This document shows positions 10,437-21,060 of a DNA stretch of 64,000 bases, piece after piece. A program made the position numbers and the translations under genes. The number at the start of each line of letters is the position of its first letter. Position 1 is the stretch's first letter. The notes beneath the pieces are model-generated. The model was not told where the DNA came from. It saw only the letters and a program-made list of their open reading frames with translations, and did not search any database. This stretch comes from Arion vulgaris (taxonomy: Eukaryota; Mollusca; Gastropoda; Stylommatophora; Arionidae): positions 24,536,313 through 24,600,312 of the forward strand of contig CM036759.1 in the NCBI GenBank assembly GCA_020796225.1, read 5' to 3'.

Positions 10437-10663
10437 TTAACCCTTTACCTGCTAATGACGTATATATACGTTTTCCCCAATCACTTCTAAAGACGCGTTA
10501 ACACGTCAGTTATTATCTTTCCTCTTTGGGCTAAAGACGTGTTAACACGTTATACATTGTTACTGTCACTGCTATAGCCGTACATTCACGTTTGGGACCT
10601 AGAAACAAAGAGTAGCTATTTTTAGCTCAGCCTTCAGAAAGTATGTAGCATCGAAAGGGTTAA
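10437..10663. mobile_element. piggyBac-type MITE
   Basis: 219 bp element (10441-10659) with ends CCCTTT...AAAGGG, flanked on both sides by TTAA (10437-10440 and 10660-10663). CCC/GGG ends at a TTAA target are the hallmark of piggyBac superfamily elements. Inside is a GC-richer stretch with repeated ACGTGTTAACACGT-like palindromes. It has no coding capacity. A second copy of identical length lies at 46827-47045 in the other orientation. Confidence 0.85.
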
Positions 10664-10764
10664 GACTAATCTAACGTTGATATGCTGAACGAGACGAGCA
10701 CACATTGGAAACTCATTATCAACATCAGAATAAGACAATCATCTTTTATCTGGAGGATTATCTG

Positions 10765-10930
10765 AATGTAGGATGGATTAGCTTAATACATAAGCGTTTG
10801 TCTATCGACTTGGACACAAGAGGATTGTGAGTTCAATCCAACACTCGACGTTCCACACACAAAGAAAGGAATTGGCACTCTCACCTTCTGAATGCTAGGG
10901 TCTAGAAATGTGAAGTGACAGGTACCTTAT
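10765..10930 (+). mobile_element. tRNA-derived SINE, family S4
   Basis: Head with ATGGATTAGCTTAATACAT, AAGCG..GTCTATCGACTTGGAC and B-box-like GTGAGTTCAATCC, body ending TGAAGTGACAGG. The same sequence is present on the minus strand at 19045-19200. It is directly followed by an S5 SINE. Confidence 0.75.
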
Positions 10931-10933
10931 ACC

Positions 10934-11150
10934 CGCCCGTCTGCTCAGCGTGTTCGTAGCGCGTTGGACTACGGGTGACTATCCTCTGTGTGTGCGGGTT
11001 CAATTCCGCGGGATGGCAGAAAAAGCCACAGATTCCCCAGATTTACGGTGTTCGTGGCACCGAACCGAAGGGTTACGATGTCCATGGCACTGAGCCGAAG
11101 AGCTGAAAAGCTCAAGTGTTTCTGGATCGGGGAAAAAAAATACCCTAAGT
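10934..11150 (+). mobile_element. tRNA-derived SINE, family S5
   Basis: Head: GTTCGTAGCGCGTTGGACTA and GCGGGTTCAATTCCGCGG (B box). Body: AGATTTACGGTGTTCGTGGC, ACCGAAGGGTTACGATGTCC and TTTCTGGATCGGG, then an A-run. A copy with the same order lies at 35310-35520. Confidence 0.85.
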
Positions 11151-11695
11151 TCTGAGAAGGCTTTGGCAAATTGTATTTATATTGTATCATCTTAATAGGA
11201 GAATGTGAATACGTATTGTATCTTTATACTCCTACAACCGGCAAAATAAATAGGGGACGATTTTGTGAAGATAAAAAGAGAAAATTATGAGCAATCTAAA
11301 TGATGGTGCGACAAGGTGTCAACATCCGAACTGACGATCACGACTTAAAAAGAAGTTTGTGGAGACTCATGATCACATACATCAACCAATATTTTACATA
11401 TGAAGATAGACTGATATGCAGACAGTAAAACAAGACACAGTACAGTCTTACACCCATTTGTTCTTATTTACTCACATAAGAGTTTGTGGGTGTGGTAGTT
11501 TGCTCCATTTTCATGTGGTCTATCTGTTCTGTCAATTGAGAACTTGCCCAGGAAAAGTAGCCAGCGACGTCTGCCATATTCTGTATGTTGTTTGCTATTT
11601 TTAGCATATTAGAGCTACTGAAAGTATCTGTGTCGTGAGTATATATATATATATATATATAAGCACAATGACTAAAAGTTATAAATTTTGTTCGG
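11151..11695. other. unassigned sequence
   Basis: No gene or dispersed repeat recognised, apart from a (TA)n run at about 11639-11660. Confidence 0.5.
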
Positions 11696-12345
11696 AAATT
11701 ATTACAAATAAAAAGTTATTTGCATATCCTTTACAGGACTTTGCGAATCAACCCCAACTTTTTAAAGCTATTTGTGATTTTTCTAGGCATTATTACGTTC
11801 AGTTGTTTGCCATCCAAAGAGATCTCAAGAAGATTGGCAATAGCAATCAAGAAGTTAAACACAATGAAGAACATGTGGCAAAGTACCAGCAAAATACTAA
11901 AATTAAAAATATTGAGAGCATGCATTTTTCCAGTGGCTACTTATGGTTGCGAATCATGGACTATTACACAAAAATTAAGAACGAAAATCCAGTCCTTCGA
12001 AACTAAATGCTACAGAAAGATCCTACAAATACCATGGACAGAAAAAAGAAAGAACACATATGTCCTGAAAGAACTAAATGTTAAAGAGAATTGGCTGATA
12101 AACAACATACTATACAGAAAAATTACATACTTTGGTCACATCAAGCGTCACGATGGCCTGGAAAGAACAATACTAGAGGGCAGGGTCCCAGGACGCAGAG
12201 GCAGACCAAGAAGAAGATGGCTCCAAGATATTAAAGAAACCATGAACATGATCATCGACGAAGTGGACCAACAGGCAAAGACAGAGTGAATTTCAGATGT
12301 GCTGCAAAGAGAGCAAAGTCCTCTAAAGGATACACACCTTGATGA
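11696..12345 (+). mobile_element. LINE tail (group A)
   Basis: A 189-codon open frame (start about 11720) reads SCLPSKEISRRLAIAIKKLN, then ACIFPVATYGCESWT, then YRKILQIPWTEKRKNT, then ITYFGHIKRHDGLERTILE and GRRGRPRRRWLQDIKETMN. Order and spacing are those of a non-LTR reverse transcriptase C-terminus. The 3' end is CCTTGATGATGA. Other copies: 55352-55800 (-) and 60761-61106 (+). A minus-strand S2 SINE abuts the 3' end. Confidence 0.9.
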
Positions 12346-12500
12346 TGAGTTTGCCATTGCTTTCTGAACGGATGGTGTCACCATCTTTTCGTAAAAATCC
12401 ACGCGAAACAATTTGCAACCAAACTGTCCGAAGCGTTATTCGTACTCAGAACATCGGAGTTAATAGACAGAGTCATTATCCCCTAAACCACAGACGCCAC
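12345..12500 (-). mobile_element. tRNA-derived SINE, family S2
   Basis: On the minus strand: GGCGTCTGTGGTTTAGGGGA (A-box region), then a diverged B-box region, then GTTTGGTTGCAAATTGTTTC, GCGTGGATTTTTACGAAAAG, CCGTTCAGAAAGCAATGGCA. The copy at 41960-42135 shows the same body with a better B box (CTGGTTCAAACTCC). Confidence 0.7.
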
Positions 12501-12702
12501 CTTATTACAAGTAACCATGACTAAAAGTAGAAGCGTTAACAATGTTATTCAAGACATCTGGCTAGGGAAGTGTCTATTCAAGAGATGCATCTTAATAAAT
12601 AATTTGTGTCAATTAATAAATAAAACAAGTACACATCATACAACTGAAATGAAAAACACATTCAGTGTAATGATGGGATATCCCAGAGGATAAAGATCTT
12701 AC

Positions 12703-12740
12703 TTGATCTCCACTTGATAACCATAGAAACAGGCTGAAAG
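12703..12740 (-). CDS. 38 bp microexon of unrecognised extracellular protein gene
   Basis: Minus strand: acceptor ACTTTACCAGATTGCAG ends at 12741, donor GTAAGATC starts at 12702. The exon starts with the last two bases of a codon, encodes FSLFLWLSSGDQ and ends in phase 0. That is exactly what is needed between the exon ending in phase 1 at 14903 and the exon starting in phase 0 at 8066. The phase fit on both sides is the main evidence, because the exon is too short to be found as an open frame. Confidence 0.65.
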
Positions 12741-13029
12741 CTGCAATCTGGTAAAGTGAGTAAGAACCGAAAAGAAAAGCTGCCCATGAGATATGGTAGC
12801 AGTGCAAAAGAAATTGCTTTCAGTATTATATTTGCTCGTACAACAAATAAACAACAAATTACGGACTGTCAGCATTTTCAATATATTCTGTCCTTGGCTT
12901 ATGAATTGATGAACTGTCTTGTCCGAGAAGCTATTTAGCTCAGTGTTGTCGGTTTACCGAGTAATGTCGCCCTGACAGTGTATCTTGTTGGTCTTACAAG
13001 AGTTCCTATCAAGGATCTGAAGTTTATAT

Positions 13030-13600
13030 GTGTGGGTGAAGTCTGTGTGTCTGATGTGTGCCTTTGATGGTGGTATCTGTGTGACTAGTTTCTGTCTGTG
13101 TGGGTGGTGATGTCTGTGTGTATGACATGTGCCTTTGATGGTGGTATCTGTGTGACTAGTTTCTGTCTGTGTGGCTGGTGGAATCTGTGTGTCTGACTTG
13201 TCCCTTTGATGGTGGTATCTGTGTGACTAGTTTCTGTCTGTGTGGCTGGTGGAATCTGTGTGTCTGACTTGTCCCTTTGATGGTGGTATCTGTGTGACTA
13301 GTTTCTGTCTGTGTGGCTGGTGGAATCTGTGTGTCTGACTTGTCCCTTTGATGGTGGTATCTGTGTGACTAGTTTCTGTCTGTGTGTGGGTGGTGATGTC
13401 TGTGTGTATGACATGTGCCTTTTTTGGTGGTATAAGTGCAACTAGTTTCTGTCTGTGTGTGGCTGGTGAAGTCTGTGTGTCTGACGTGTGCCTTTTTTGG
13501 TGGTATAAGTGTAACTAGTTTATGTCTGTGTGTTGGTGGTGATGTCTGTGTGTGGGTGGTGATGTCTGTGTGACCTATGTGCGTCTGTGTGGATGGAGTC
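13030..13600. repeat. GT-rich minisatellite, 71 bp unit
   Basis: Period 71 is exact for GTGACTAGTTTCTGTCTGTG at 13081, 13152, 13223, 13294 and 13365; later copies are diverged (TTTTTTGGTGGTATAAGTG variants). About eight units. Confidence 0.9.
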
Positions 13601-14870
13601 TGGTGCGTCTATTGTTTTTCTATGTGGGTTGTTTCTGTGCAGCTATTTTTTTTCCTGCAAAGTAAAAATCTTTTTCTCTTTTGCATTTCCTTATTGGTTT
13701 TCCCCTTTGTTTCTAGTATTTTTGTGTGATGTGGTGTCTGCGTGTCTAGTATTTTTCTTACAAAATGGCGTCTATTTGTCTTGTTCTTGGTCTGTATGTC
13801 TGATGTGTGTATGTGTATGTGACGTATATGTGTCTGGTGCTTGCATGCTTGTGTGCATACAAAGGTATTGAGTGTTTGCACGTGTCTTTGTATATATATA
13901 TATATATATATATGGTGTACACATGCTTATATGTATGCGTTTATTGTGTATATGTTCGTGCATGTGTGATGTACACGGTATGAATGTGGGCATTTATGTT
14001 GTGTGTGATGTGTCTGTATGATGTTAAGATCTATGTATGTGTGTGCGTGTAGCGGTATGTGTGCGAGCTTATGTGTTTGTGTGTGATACCTGTGAGGGAC
14101 TGTGTGCGTACTGTTATGTATGTATGCATCTTTGCATCTTTCGTGTATGTATGCGTGTATGTGTAAAGATGTGATTGTGTGTGGGTTCGACACGTGTACG
14201 GAAATATTTACAAATACGTATGCCTATATTTGTGCACACACGTGTTTGCGCATATGTACGCCAAACGCGCTGGTATGTTTGCGTGTACTGTTTGTATGCG
14301 CGAGTACGTCTTCGAGTATTATATGTTTAGACGTTCGAATGCATTTATAATAATACGGAGTGTAAGACTTGTTTGGTACTTGTATGGGTACATGTATGGT
14401 GCTAGCGTATTTCTGTTCGTTGTGTGTCCGCAAGTATATGTAGATTTATGGGGAATGTACTTCTTCTTCTTCTTTTGTCGTCACACTGCTACCGGGTTGT
14501 TGCCCAGTGTCGGGGTTTTCTATTTTTGTCTTGCGCTGTTCTGGTGGCTTGTGTGATTGTTATCTTTGCTCTTTCATGGGATTCTGCTACGCCATCTAAC
14601 CATCTTTTCGTGGTCTTCCTCTCGCCTACTTTCCTGATGTTCTGTTGTAGAAGACTCTGTATACTGTGGAGTTTGGATGCATTCTTATTAAGTGGCATTA
14701 TTAATAATACGGAGTGTAAGACTGTTTGGTACATGTAGATTTATGGTGATTGTACGTGTACGGGAATGGTTGCGTGTATCGGGTATGTAATTGTAACTAT
14801 GCATGTATGATGCGTGTACGTGTGCGTGTACATATATGTGTATATGGTGTGTGGTAACTAACGACCACAT
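13601..14870. repeat. TG/TATG-rich low-complexity tract
   Basis: Long stretch dominated by alternating TGTG, TGTATG and (TA)n (13894-13913). The many short open frames on both strands follow from this composition. It is interrupted by a LINE tail at 14461-14695. A segment with AATAATACGGAGTGTAAGAC occurs on both sides of that LINE (about 14348 and 14702). Confidence 0.75.
14461..14695 (-). mobile_element. LINE tail (group E)
   Basis: The minus-strand frame reads KLHSIQSLLQQNIRKVGERK, TTKRWLDGVAESHERAKITI, TQATRTAQDKNRKPRHWATT. It aligns with the group E tail at 8628-8965 (EKWIGDVVEFCQRAKKTIT, KPRHW). The 3' end is a (GAA)n run (TTCTTCTTCTTC at 14461 on the plus strand). Strongly 5'-truncated. 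Confidence 0.75.
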
Positions 14871-14902
14871 ACACAGACTGCACGGTACGACGTGTCACTT
14901 AC

Positions 14903-15142
14903 TAGGATCAAGCTCATAACGGAAGACACGCACTCCATTCATTGATGTGCTTGAGTTTAGCAAGAACGAGGTAGCTCTGAGAAGATCTTCCACAAAGATG
15001 TTCAAGGAGGAGCCAGGCGCCGAGCAGGTCTGGCATGTGCTTAGACCAGAGCAGGATGTCACAAAATCTGTAAATGACGACACGCTAATCTTATAGGAGT
15101 TTGCCGTCTGTCCGCCCAGATACAACCAACTGTTGTTGTACT
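14903..15142 (-). CDS. exon of unrecognised extracellular protein gene
   Basis: 240 bp. Acceptor on the minus strand CTCATTGAATGCAG (ends 15143), donor A|GTAAGTGACA (intron starts 14902). It starts with two bases (AG) that complete the codon left open by the G ending the exon at 16711, giving GAG. It then reads YNNSWLYLGGQTANSYKISV and contains SCSGLSTCQTCSAPGSS with three cysteines, plus two sequons (NNS, NSS), and ends in phase 1. Cysteines and sequons suggest a secreted or extracellular segment. I recognise no domain. The 40 bp minisatellite starts about 30 bp from the acceptor. Confidence 0.75.
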
Positions 15143-15173
15143 CTGCATTCAATGAGTAAACACAGGCAAAACA

Positions 15174-15650
15174 GTCAAGTCTGTTGACACTGATAAAATA
15201 AGTATCATTAACAGTCTAATTTACTGACACTGATAAAATAAGTATAATTAACAGTCTAGTTTACTGACACTGATAAAATAAGTATCATTAACAGTCTAGT
15301 TTACTGACACTGATAAAATACGTATAATTAACAGTCTAATTTACTAACACTGATAAAATAAGTATCATTAACAGTCTAGTTTACTGAAACTGATAAAATA
15401 AGTATCATTAACAGTCTAGTTTACTGAAACTGATAAAATAAGTATCATTAACAGTCTAATTTACTGACACTGATAAAACAAGTATCATTAACAGTCACGT
15501 CTGCTGAAGCTGTTAAACTAAGTGTTATTAACAGTCACGTCTACTGAAACTGATGAAATAAGTATCATTAACAGTCACGTCTACTGAAACGGATGAAATA
15601 AGTATCATAATCAGTCTAGTTTATTGAAACTGATAAAATAAGTATAATTC
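15174..15650. repeat. minisatellite, 40 bp unit, next to an exon acceptor
   Basis: About 12 copies of ACAGTCTAGTTTACTGACAC plus TGATAAAATAAGTATCATTA. The right-hand copies are more diverged (CACGTCTACTGAAACTGATG). Confidence 0.93.
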
Positions 15651-16324
15651 CCACAATCATCAAAATAAACAGCAATAAAATATTGAGTATCTTGTATTCC
15701 AACTCTCCTCTTCACATTATATATCTATTAATATAAAGTTGTATGTATTCCAACTTTCTTCTACTAATTATGTTTCTATTAACTGAGAATCAATGACTTG
15801 AACCCATGTCATCTCAGTATATCCATGAAACAATTCCTAATTCTTTCTGACTCAAGTAATACTTTACTGTGTGCATTGATACTTCTTATCCCCGCATCAT
15901 TATCTTGCAGCTGTACAGTTTATTCATAATCTACTTCAACAGAACCACATCTATGTGTGATATATATTTTGTCCGTGTATATTTAGTTATCACTTCGTCT
16001 AGTAATAGAAACATGTTTAAAACGTTACTTTATGTATTCAGCATATTTGACAAGACATGACCAGAGGTAATGAGACACAGTATATTATCTTAAGGGTTAT
16101 AACATGTCAAATCTCACTTTAAAACTGAAACAGTACACACTTAATGTACACAGAATGCAACGTGTACTATCTCACTTAAAGAAGTGTCAAAAGTAAAAGG
16201 TTTTTAGAATGCAGCATGTGAAACTCCACCTAGAAACTGAAACAACGCACGATTTTAAGAATGCAACATGTGACATCTCAGAAACTTTAAAAAAAAATTT
16301 GTTGACAACCTACAGATCTACATC
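15651..16324. other. unassigned intron sequence
   Basis: AT-rich, with no recognisable exon. Lies between two exons of the minus-strand gene, so it is probably intronic. At 16150-16320 the motif GAATGCA(A/G)C(A/G)TGTGA recurs three times in a degenerate way. Confidence 0.5.
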
Positions 16325-16705
16325 GAGACATTTTATCAGTTACATCTACTATACAACTTCATTTTATCAGTTACCTCTATTAAACAAATTCATTTTATCA
16401 GCTACATCTACTATACAACTTCATTTTATCAGTTGCATCTACTATACAACTTCATTTCATCAGTTATATCTACTATACAACTTCATTTTATCAGTTACTT
16501 CTACTATACAACTTCATTTTATCAGTTATCTCTACTATACAAATTCATTTTATCAGTTATCTCTACTATACAAATTCATTTTATCAGTTACCTCTATTTT
16601 ACAAATTCATTTTATCAGTTACCTCTACTTTACAAATTCATTTCATCAGTTACATCTACTATACAACTTCAATTTATCAGATACATCTACAGTACAACTT
16701 CATTT
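16325..16705. repeat. minisatellite, 31 bp unit, next to an exon donor
   Basis: About 12 copies of CATTTTATCAGTTACATCTA plus CTATACAACTT. It ends within about 6 bp of the splice donor at 16710. The long plus-strand frames over it are by-products of the repeat. Confidence 0.93.
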
Positions 16706-16710
16706 CTCAC

Positions 16711-17599
16711 CTTTCACTTTCATGTTGTTATTCATATTTCTATTCTCAAGACACGTGTACACCTTCCACAACTGAGCAGTCCCACTTGTATCGCCTATCC
16801 AATTAGATTGAAGTAATCCTGTCACACGAAACCCATCTAAAACGTAATCTCCTGTGACATCGTAACCCAAGGCCAACTGGCTTTGGTTTAAAGAAATAAC
16901 TAAACCCATGTCCGTAGAGGACATCAAGCTTTCGAAGACTACAGAAAATAGATGCCATAAAAAATCTGAAATCGCATTGATGTATGCCAGAGAGATATCT
17001 TCAGGCAAACTAGTTAGATTAAGGCATGCATTCTCGATATTTGATGAACAAAATATCAGCTGAAGAGTGTTCCAAGCTTCGGTAGAGATATTACCATGAC
17101 ACTTATGTAGAAGATATATCACACCGCATTCCTCTATCCCAACGTTGAATGTTGATGTGTATGGCACTTGTGAGCATAGTATTCGAGCCCACAGTTTACA
17201 CTTTCTTTGTAACTTATGATCAGGTAAAGTTAAAGCTACACCACCGAGTAATGTTACACTAGTCAGAACCTTGTACAATGATTTAACTTCAGACAAAGAG
17301 AAATCTTGTCTATTTTTCCATGTTTCTATCGTGAACTTGTAATTGTTCGTAGACGAGTATAACCACAAACCGAAGGAAACATTGGCAAATGTTTGACTTG
17401 AGTCTGTTGGTGACTCTGTTGTGTAGGTGCCAAGAATGCTTGAGTTTTCATTAAAGACAATATCGTCAAGTTCTTGGTAAATGAGTCCAGCAGCTGTTAA
17501 GTGATTGATGGTGTAAGTAGATATGTGAGACCACATCAAAGTTTCTTCTCCTCCATACTGTCCAACTGTTTTTAGGTACCAGGGGTTCAAAATTGTCAG
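16711..17599 (-). CDS. large exon (296 codons) of unrecognised extracellular protein gene
   Basis: 889 bp open from acceptor ATTATATTTCAG (ends 17600) to donor G|GTGAGAAATG (intron from 16710). The frame starts LTILNPWYLKTVGQYGGEET in phase 0 and ends in phase 1. It has seven cysteines, grouped as RKCKLWARILC, EECGVIYLLHKC, FCSSNIENAC and YTC, and five N-glycosylation sequons (NSS, NVS, NIS, NLT, NQS). No transmembrane helix is obvious. The uninterrupted length, sequons and phase fit with the next exon argue for a real exon of a secreted or extracellular protein. No known domain recognised. Confidence 0.8.
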
Positions 17600-17639
17600 C
17601 TGAAATATAATAAAATATTAGCAGTAGATACATAGTGAT

Positions 17640-17830
17640 TTTCTTTGTTATTTGGGTAATTACCCGATACTGCCGCAGCGGAAGGACCCAGGTACGTTTG
17701 AAAAGTGTAAAAACTCGGAGCGACGTCATTCTTTCGAATGAAAGCTACTCGGAACTTGTTTAATCTAGTTGCATATTGACTCTATGAGGGCTCCCACCAT
17801 TTGGTCGTAATCAGTTGGACACTGCACTAT
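17640..17830 (-). mobile_element. probable retroelement 3' fragment
   Basis: On the minus strand, frames such as LIESICN, SFHSKE and RSEFLHFSNVPGSFRCGS resemble a dispersed retroelement end. There is no second copy in the window, so the call is uncertain. Confidence 0.35.
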
Positions 17831-17928
17831 GATCTTGGCCAAATTGCCGAGAAGTATAGGTAATGCGATTATCATAGATACATATTTTCAATGGCGGACT
17901 CGACCCTGTTTCCAGCTTGACCGATGGT

Positions 17929-18330
17929 AAAAGAGCCCCTGACAAAGTGGGCCTCCTTGAACTTAAGACAATATGTTTAAAAGAGCCCCTGACAAAGTGG
18001 GCCTCCTTGAACTTAAGACAATATGTTTAAAAGAGCCCCTGACAAAGTGGGCCTCCTTGAACTTAAGACAATAGGTTTAAAAGAGCCCCTGACAAAGTGG
18101 GCCTCCTTGAACTTAAGACAATATGTTTAAAAGAGCCCCTGACAAAGTGGGCCTCCTTGAACTTAAGACAATATGTTTAAAAGAGCCCCTGACAAAGTGG
18201 CCTCCTTGAACTTAAGACAATATGTTAAAAGAGCCCTGACAAAGTGGGCTCCCTTGAACTTAAGACAATATGTTTAAAAGAGCCCCTGACAAAGTGGGCC
18301 TCCTTGAACTTAAGACAATATGTTTCAAAA
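17929..18330. repeat. minisatellite, 50 bp unit
   Basis: Eight copies of GAGCCCCTGACAAAGTGGGC plus CTCCTTGAACTTAAGACAAT and ATGTTTAAAA. Period 50 is exact for the first copies; copy six and seven have small deletions. Confidence 0.95.
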
Positions 18331-18419
18331 TGTTAAATATGAAAATATTTTCAAAACGTTTCAGTATTATTACTATATGCAAATAACATTTACACACACT
18401 ATTATTTTAATACCACTAG

Positions 18420-18690
18420 TGACAACTGTTATAAGAAAGAGAAGATGAAGATATGTTGGACACACCTTGAGGAGAAATGATCAACGAATATCAAAGCAGG
18501 CATTGAAGTGGGATGCAATGGGTTCAGGAAAGAGAGGTCGACCTAAAGAGACCCTAAAACAAACTTTGCTGAAAGAGGCAAGAAATATTGGTCTCAGTTC
18601 CATGGAGGAGATTGAGCGAGTTGCCCAGGATAGAGCGGTATGGAGAAATTACTTGCAGGCCCTATGTAAAGTATAACGGTACGAGAGAAA
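18420..18690 (+). mobile_element. LINE tail (group C)
   Basis: The plus-strand frame reads HTLRRNDQRISKQALKWD, then [20 protein letters not shown], then [20 protein letters not shown] and QALCKV, then stop. This is a complete C-terminal tail of an RTE-like reverse transcriptase. Copies of the same tail on the minus strand: 42285-42480 and the split copy 57285-58180. Confidence 0.85.
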
Positions 18691-18699
18691 TTATTATTA

Positions 18700-19040
18700 T
18701 GTCCCTTTAAGTTATAGTTTTATAGTATGGGCGGGACCTGCCGTTCTCCAGCCCCTCTTCTTGTCTCCTAGCAATACGCATTTGAAACTTATGTCCGCCA
18801 CTGCATATTTTATAAATACTTGGAGTACATGTAAACTAAAACCAAACAGCAGAATAGGTAAATGCATTAAAAACAAGAAAGATTGTAAACTGTGCTTGTC
18901 AAAGTTAAACTAATACAGGACAGTCGTGTTAGCATGTAATTGAAGCATCTGCACATTTACTATTACATTTGCTACCAATACTGTTCGTGCTACTAGACCA
19001 CTATTAAATAACATTTCCCGTAGTTTCTCAGACCTTAGGG
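18700..19040. other. unassigned sequence
   Basis: No gene or clear repeat seen. Confidence 0.45.
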
Positions 19041-19044
19041 TATG

Positions 19045-19205
19045 AATTGCCTGTCACTTCATATTATTATGTCCTAGTGTGCGGGAGGTAGGAGAGCCAT
19101 ATCCTTTCATCACGCGTGGAACTTCGAGATGGAAGGAACCCACAACCTTCTTGAGTCCAAGTCGATAGGCCAACGCTTACGCATTACACTAATCCGTCCC
19201 AGCCA
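19045..19205 (-). mobile_element. tRNA-derived SINE, family S4
   Basis: Minus strand: GGGACGGATTAGTGTAATGC, AAGCGTTGGCCTATCGACTT, GGTTGTGGGTTCCTTCC (B box), ending near TGAAGTGACAGGCAATTC. It matches the S4 copy at 10765-10930. Its 5' head is also the start of the 93 bp array to its right. Confidence 0.8.
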
Positions 19206-20205
19206 CTAGACCACTAATAGTATAAAATAACAGTAATGTTACTACTACTGCTATCCATCGTCACATTTGTTCAGCATTACACTAATCCGTCCCAGCCACT
19301 AGACCACTAATAGTATAAAATAGCAGTAATGTTACTACTACTGCTATCCATCGTCACATTTGTTCAGCATTACACTAATCCGACCCAGCCACTAGACCAC
19401 TAATAGTATAAAATAACAGTAATGTTACTACTACTGCTATCCATCGTCACATTTGTTCAGCATTACACTAATCCGCCCAGCCACTAGACCACTAACAGTA
19501 TAAAATAACAGTAATGTTACTACTACTGCTATCCATCGTCACATTTGTTCAGCATTACACTAATACGTCCCAGCCACTAGACCATTAATAGTATAAAATA
19601 GCAGTAATGTTACTACTACTGCTATCCATCGTCACATTTGTTCAGCATTACACTAATCCGTCCCAGCCACTAGACCACTAACAGTATAAAATAACAGTAA
19701 TGTTACTACTACTGCTATCCATCGTCACATTTGTTCAGCATTACACTAATCCGACCCAGCCACTAGACCACTAATAGTATAAAATAACAGTAATGTTACT
19801 ACTACTGCTATCCATCGTCACATTTGTTCAGCATTACACTAATCCGCCCAGCCACTAGACCACTAACAGTATAAAATAACAGTAATGTTACTACTACTGC
19901 TGTCTATCGTCACATTTGTTCAACATTACACTAATCCGTCCCAGCCACTAGACCACTAACAGTATAAAATAACAGTAATGTTACTACTACTGCTATCCAT
20001 CGTCACATTTGTTCAGCATTACACTAATCCGACCCAGCCACTAGACCACTAATAGTATAAAATAACAGTAATGTTACTACTACTGCTATCCATCGTCACA
20101 TTTGTTCAGCATTACACTAATCCGCCCCAGCCACTAGACCACTAACAGAATAAAATAACAGTAATGTTACTGCTATTGCTATCCATCGTTAAATTTGTTC
20201 AGCTC
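19177..20205. repeat. satellite-like array, 93 bp unit seeded by a SINE head
   Basis: About 11 copies with period 93 (CATTACACTAATCCG at 19275 and 19368, and on). Each unit carries CATTACACTAATCCGTCCCA, which is the reverse complement of the first about 20 bases of the S4 SINE, plus flank CCACTAGACCACTAATAGTA and GTTACTACTACTGCTATCCA. Confidence 0.95.
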
Positions 20206-20304
20206 TCCATAGAAACATGGGTCAATTACTACAGTAACTTCTTTCTATAATGATATCTCTTTACTGAGATGATTTCAATAGTCAATTGTTTTATGTAATG
20301 ATTA

Positions 20305-20316
20305 ATTGATTGATTT

Positions 20317-20349
<33 letters not shown>

Positions 20350-20770
20350 ACCATCACCACTGCACTTCGGTAGAAACCTTTTTTTCTCCGATCTCTTTCT
20401 TACACATGAAGATCTCAGCGGCAGTGCACGAGCTCCGTAGCACCAGGAAGGGTCTCCGATGTAAGTTTGAGGACAGTAGATATTTTGTTTCGTAGTTTTG
20501 ATTTTGTTTTCTTTATGCATTTTGCCCAGATAGTAGCTTTGCATCCAACTCTTATGTATTTTCAACTGTCACTTGTTTTTTAGTGCTAAACTTGAACACG
20601 GAACATCCGTATTTTTGTCCGTCTCCGATATGACTGGGAACTCGACATCACCTACATTGATATCAGGCATCTCTGGAAAAATGTTCCGATCGTTCCACGC
20701 GGGGATCAAATCAAACACATTTGAAGCTAGAGACGGCAACATTATAAGTAGGACTAAGAGGGTTCATTAT
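20305..20770 (-). mobile_element. tRNA-derived SINE, family S3, with (CAAT)n tail
   Basis: On the minus strand, a tRNA-like head (GATTTGATCCCCGCGTGG as B box), a body with CCAGAGATGCCTGATATCAA, TGTCGAGTTCCCAGTC and ATATCGGAGACGGACA, then GGAGACCCTTCCTGGTGC, ACGGAGCTCGTGCACTGC, ACCGAAGTGCA and a CAATCAATCAAT tail. The copy at 33180-33640 (+) matches in the same order. Long open frames on both strands over 20570-20780 belong to this SINE. Confidence 0.8.
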
Positions 20771-20779
20771 TTCAGGTAG

Positions 20780-21060
20780 GGTTCAGAGGGCATATCATTC
20801 CAAGTAGATTTCAGATATCATATCATTCTATGTAGTTTTGGGTGTCGTATCATTCCATGTAGGGTTCAGATGTCCTATCATTTCAAAGAGGGTTCAGAGG
20901 GTCCATCATTCCAAGAAAGGTTCAGAGACTAACATTACAAGCAAACTTAAGAGTATATCATTTCAAGCAGTATTTAGAGAGTATATCATTTCAAGCAGTA
21001 TTTAGAGAGTATATCATTCCAAACAGGGTTCAGCTGGTCTGTAAGTCCATGCAAGACTCA
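20780..21060. repeat. degenerate tandem repeat, about 30 bp
   Basis: About nine diverged copies of TATCATTCCA(A/T)GTAGGGTTC with AGA(G/T)(G/T)(G/T)(C/T). Old array between the S3 SINE and the Helitron. Confidence 0.65.

Noticed and set aside
14461..14872. Promoter or regulatory island in the TG-rich tract
   Set aside because: Composition alone gives no specific site; the GAA run is the tail of a LINE fragment.
20570..20780. Long open frames on both strands, on the plus strand bounded by TTTTTTAG and CAG|GTAGGG
   Set aside because: The sequence aligns with the body of the S3 SINE at 33180-33640; it is not an exon.
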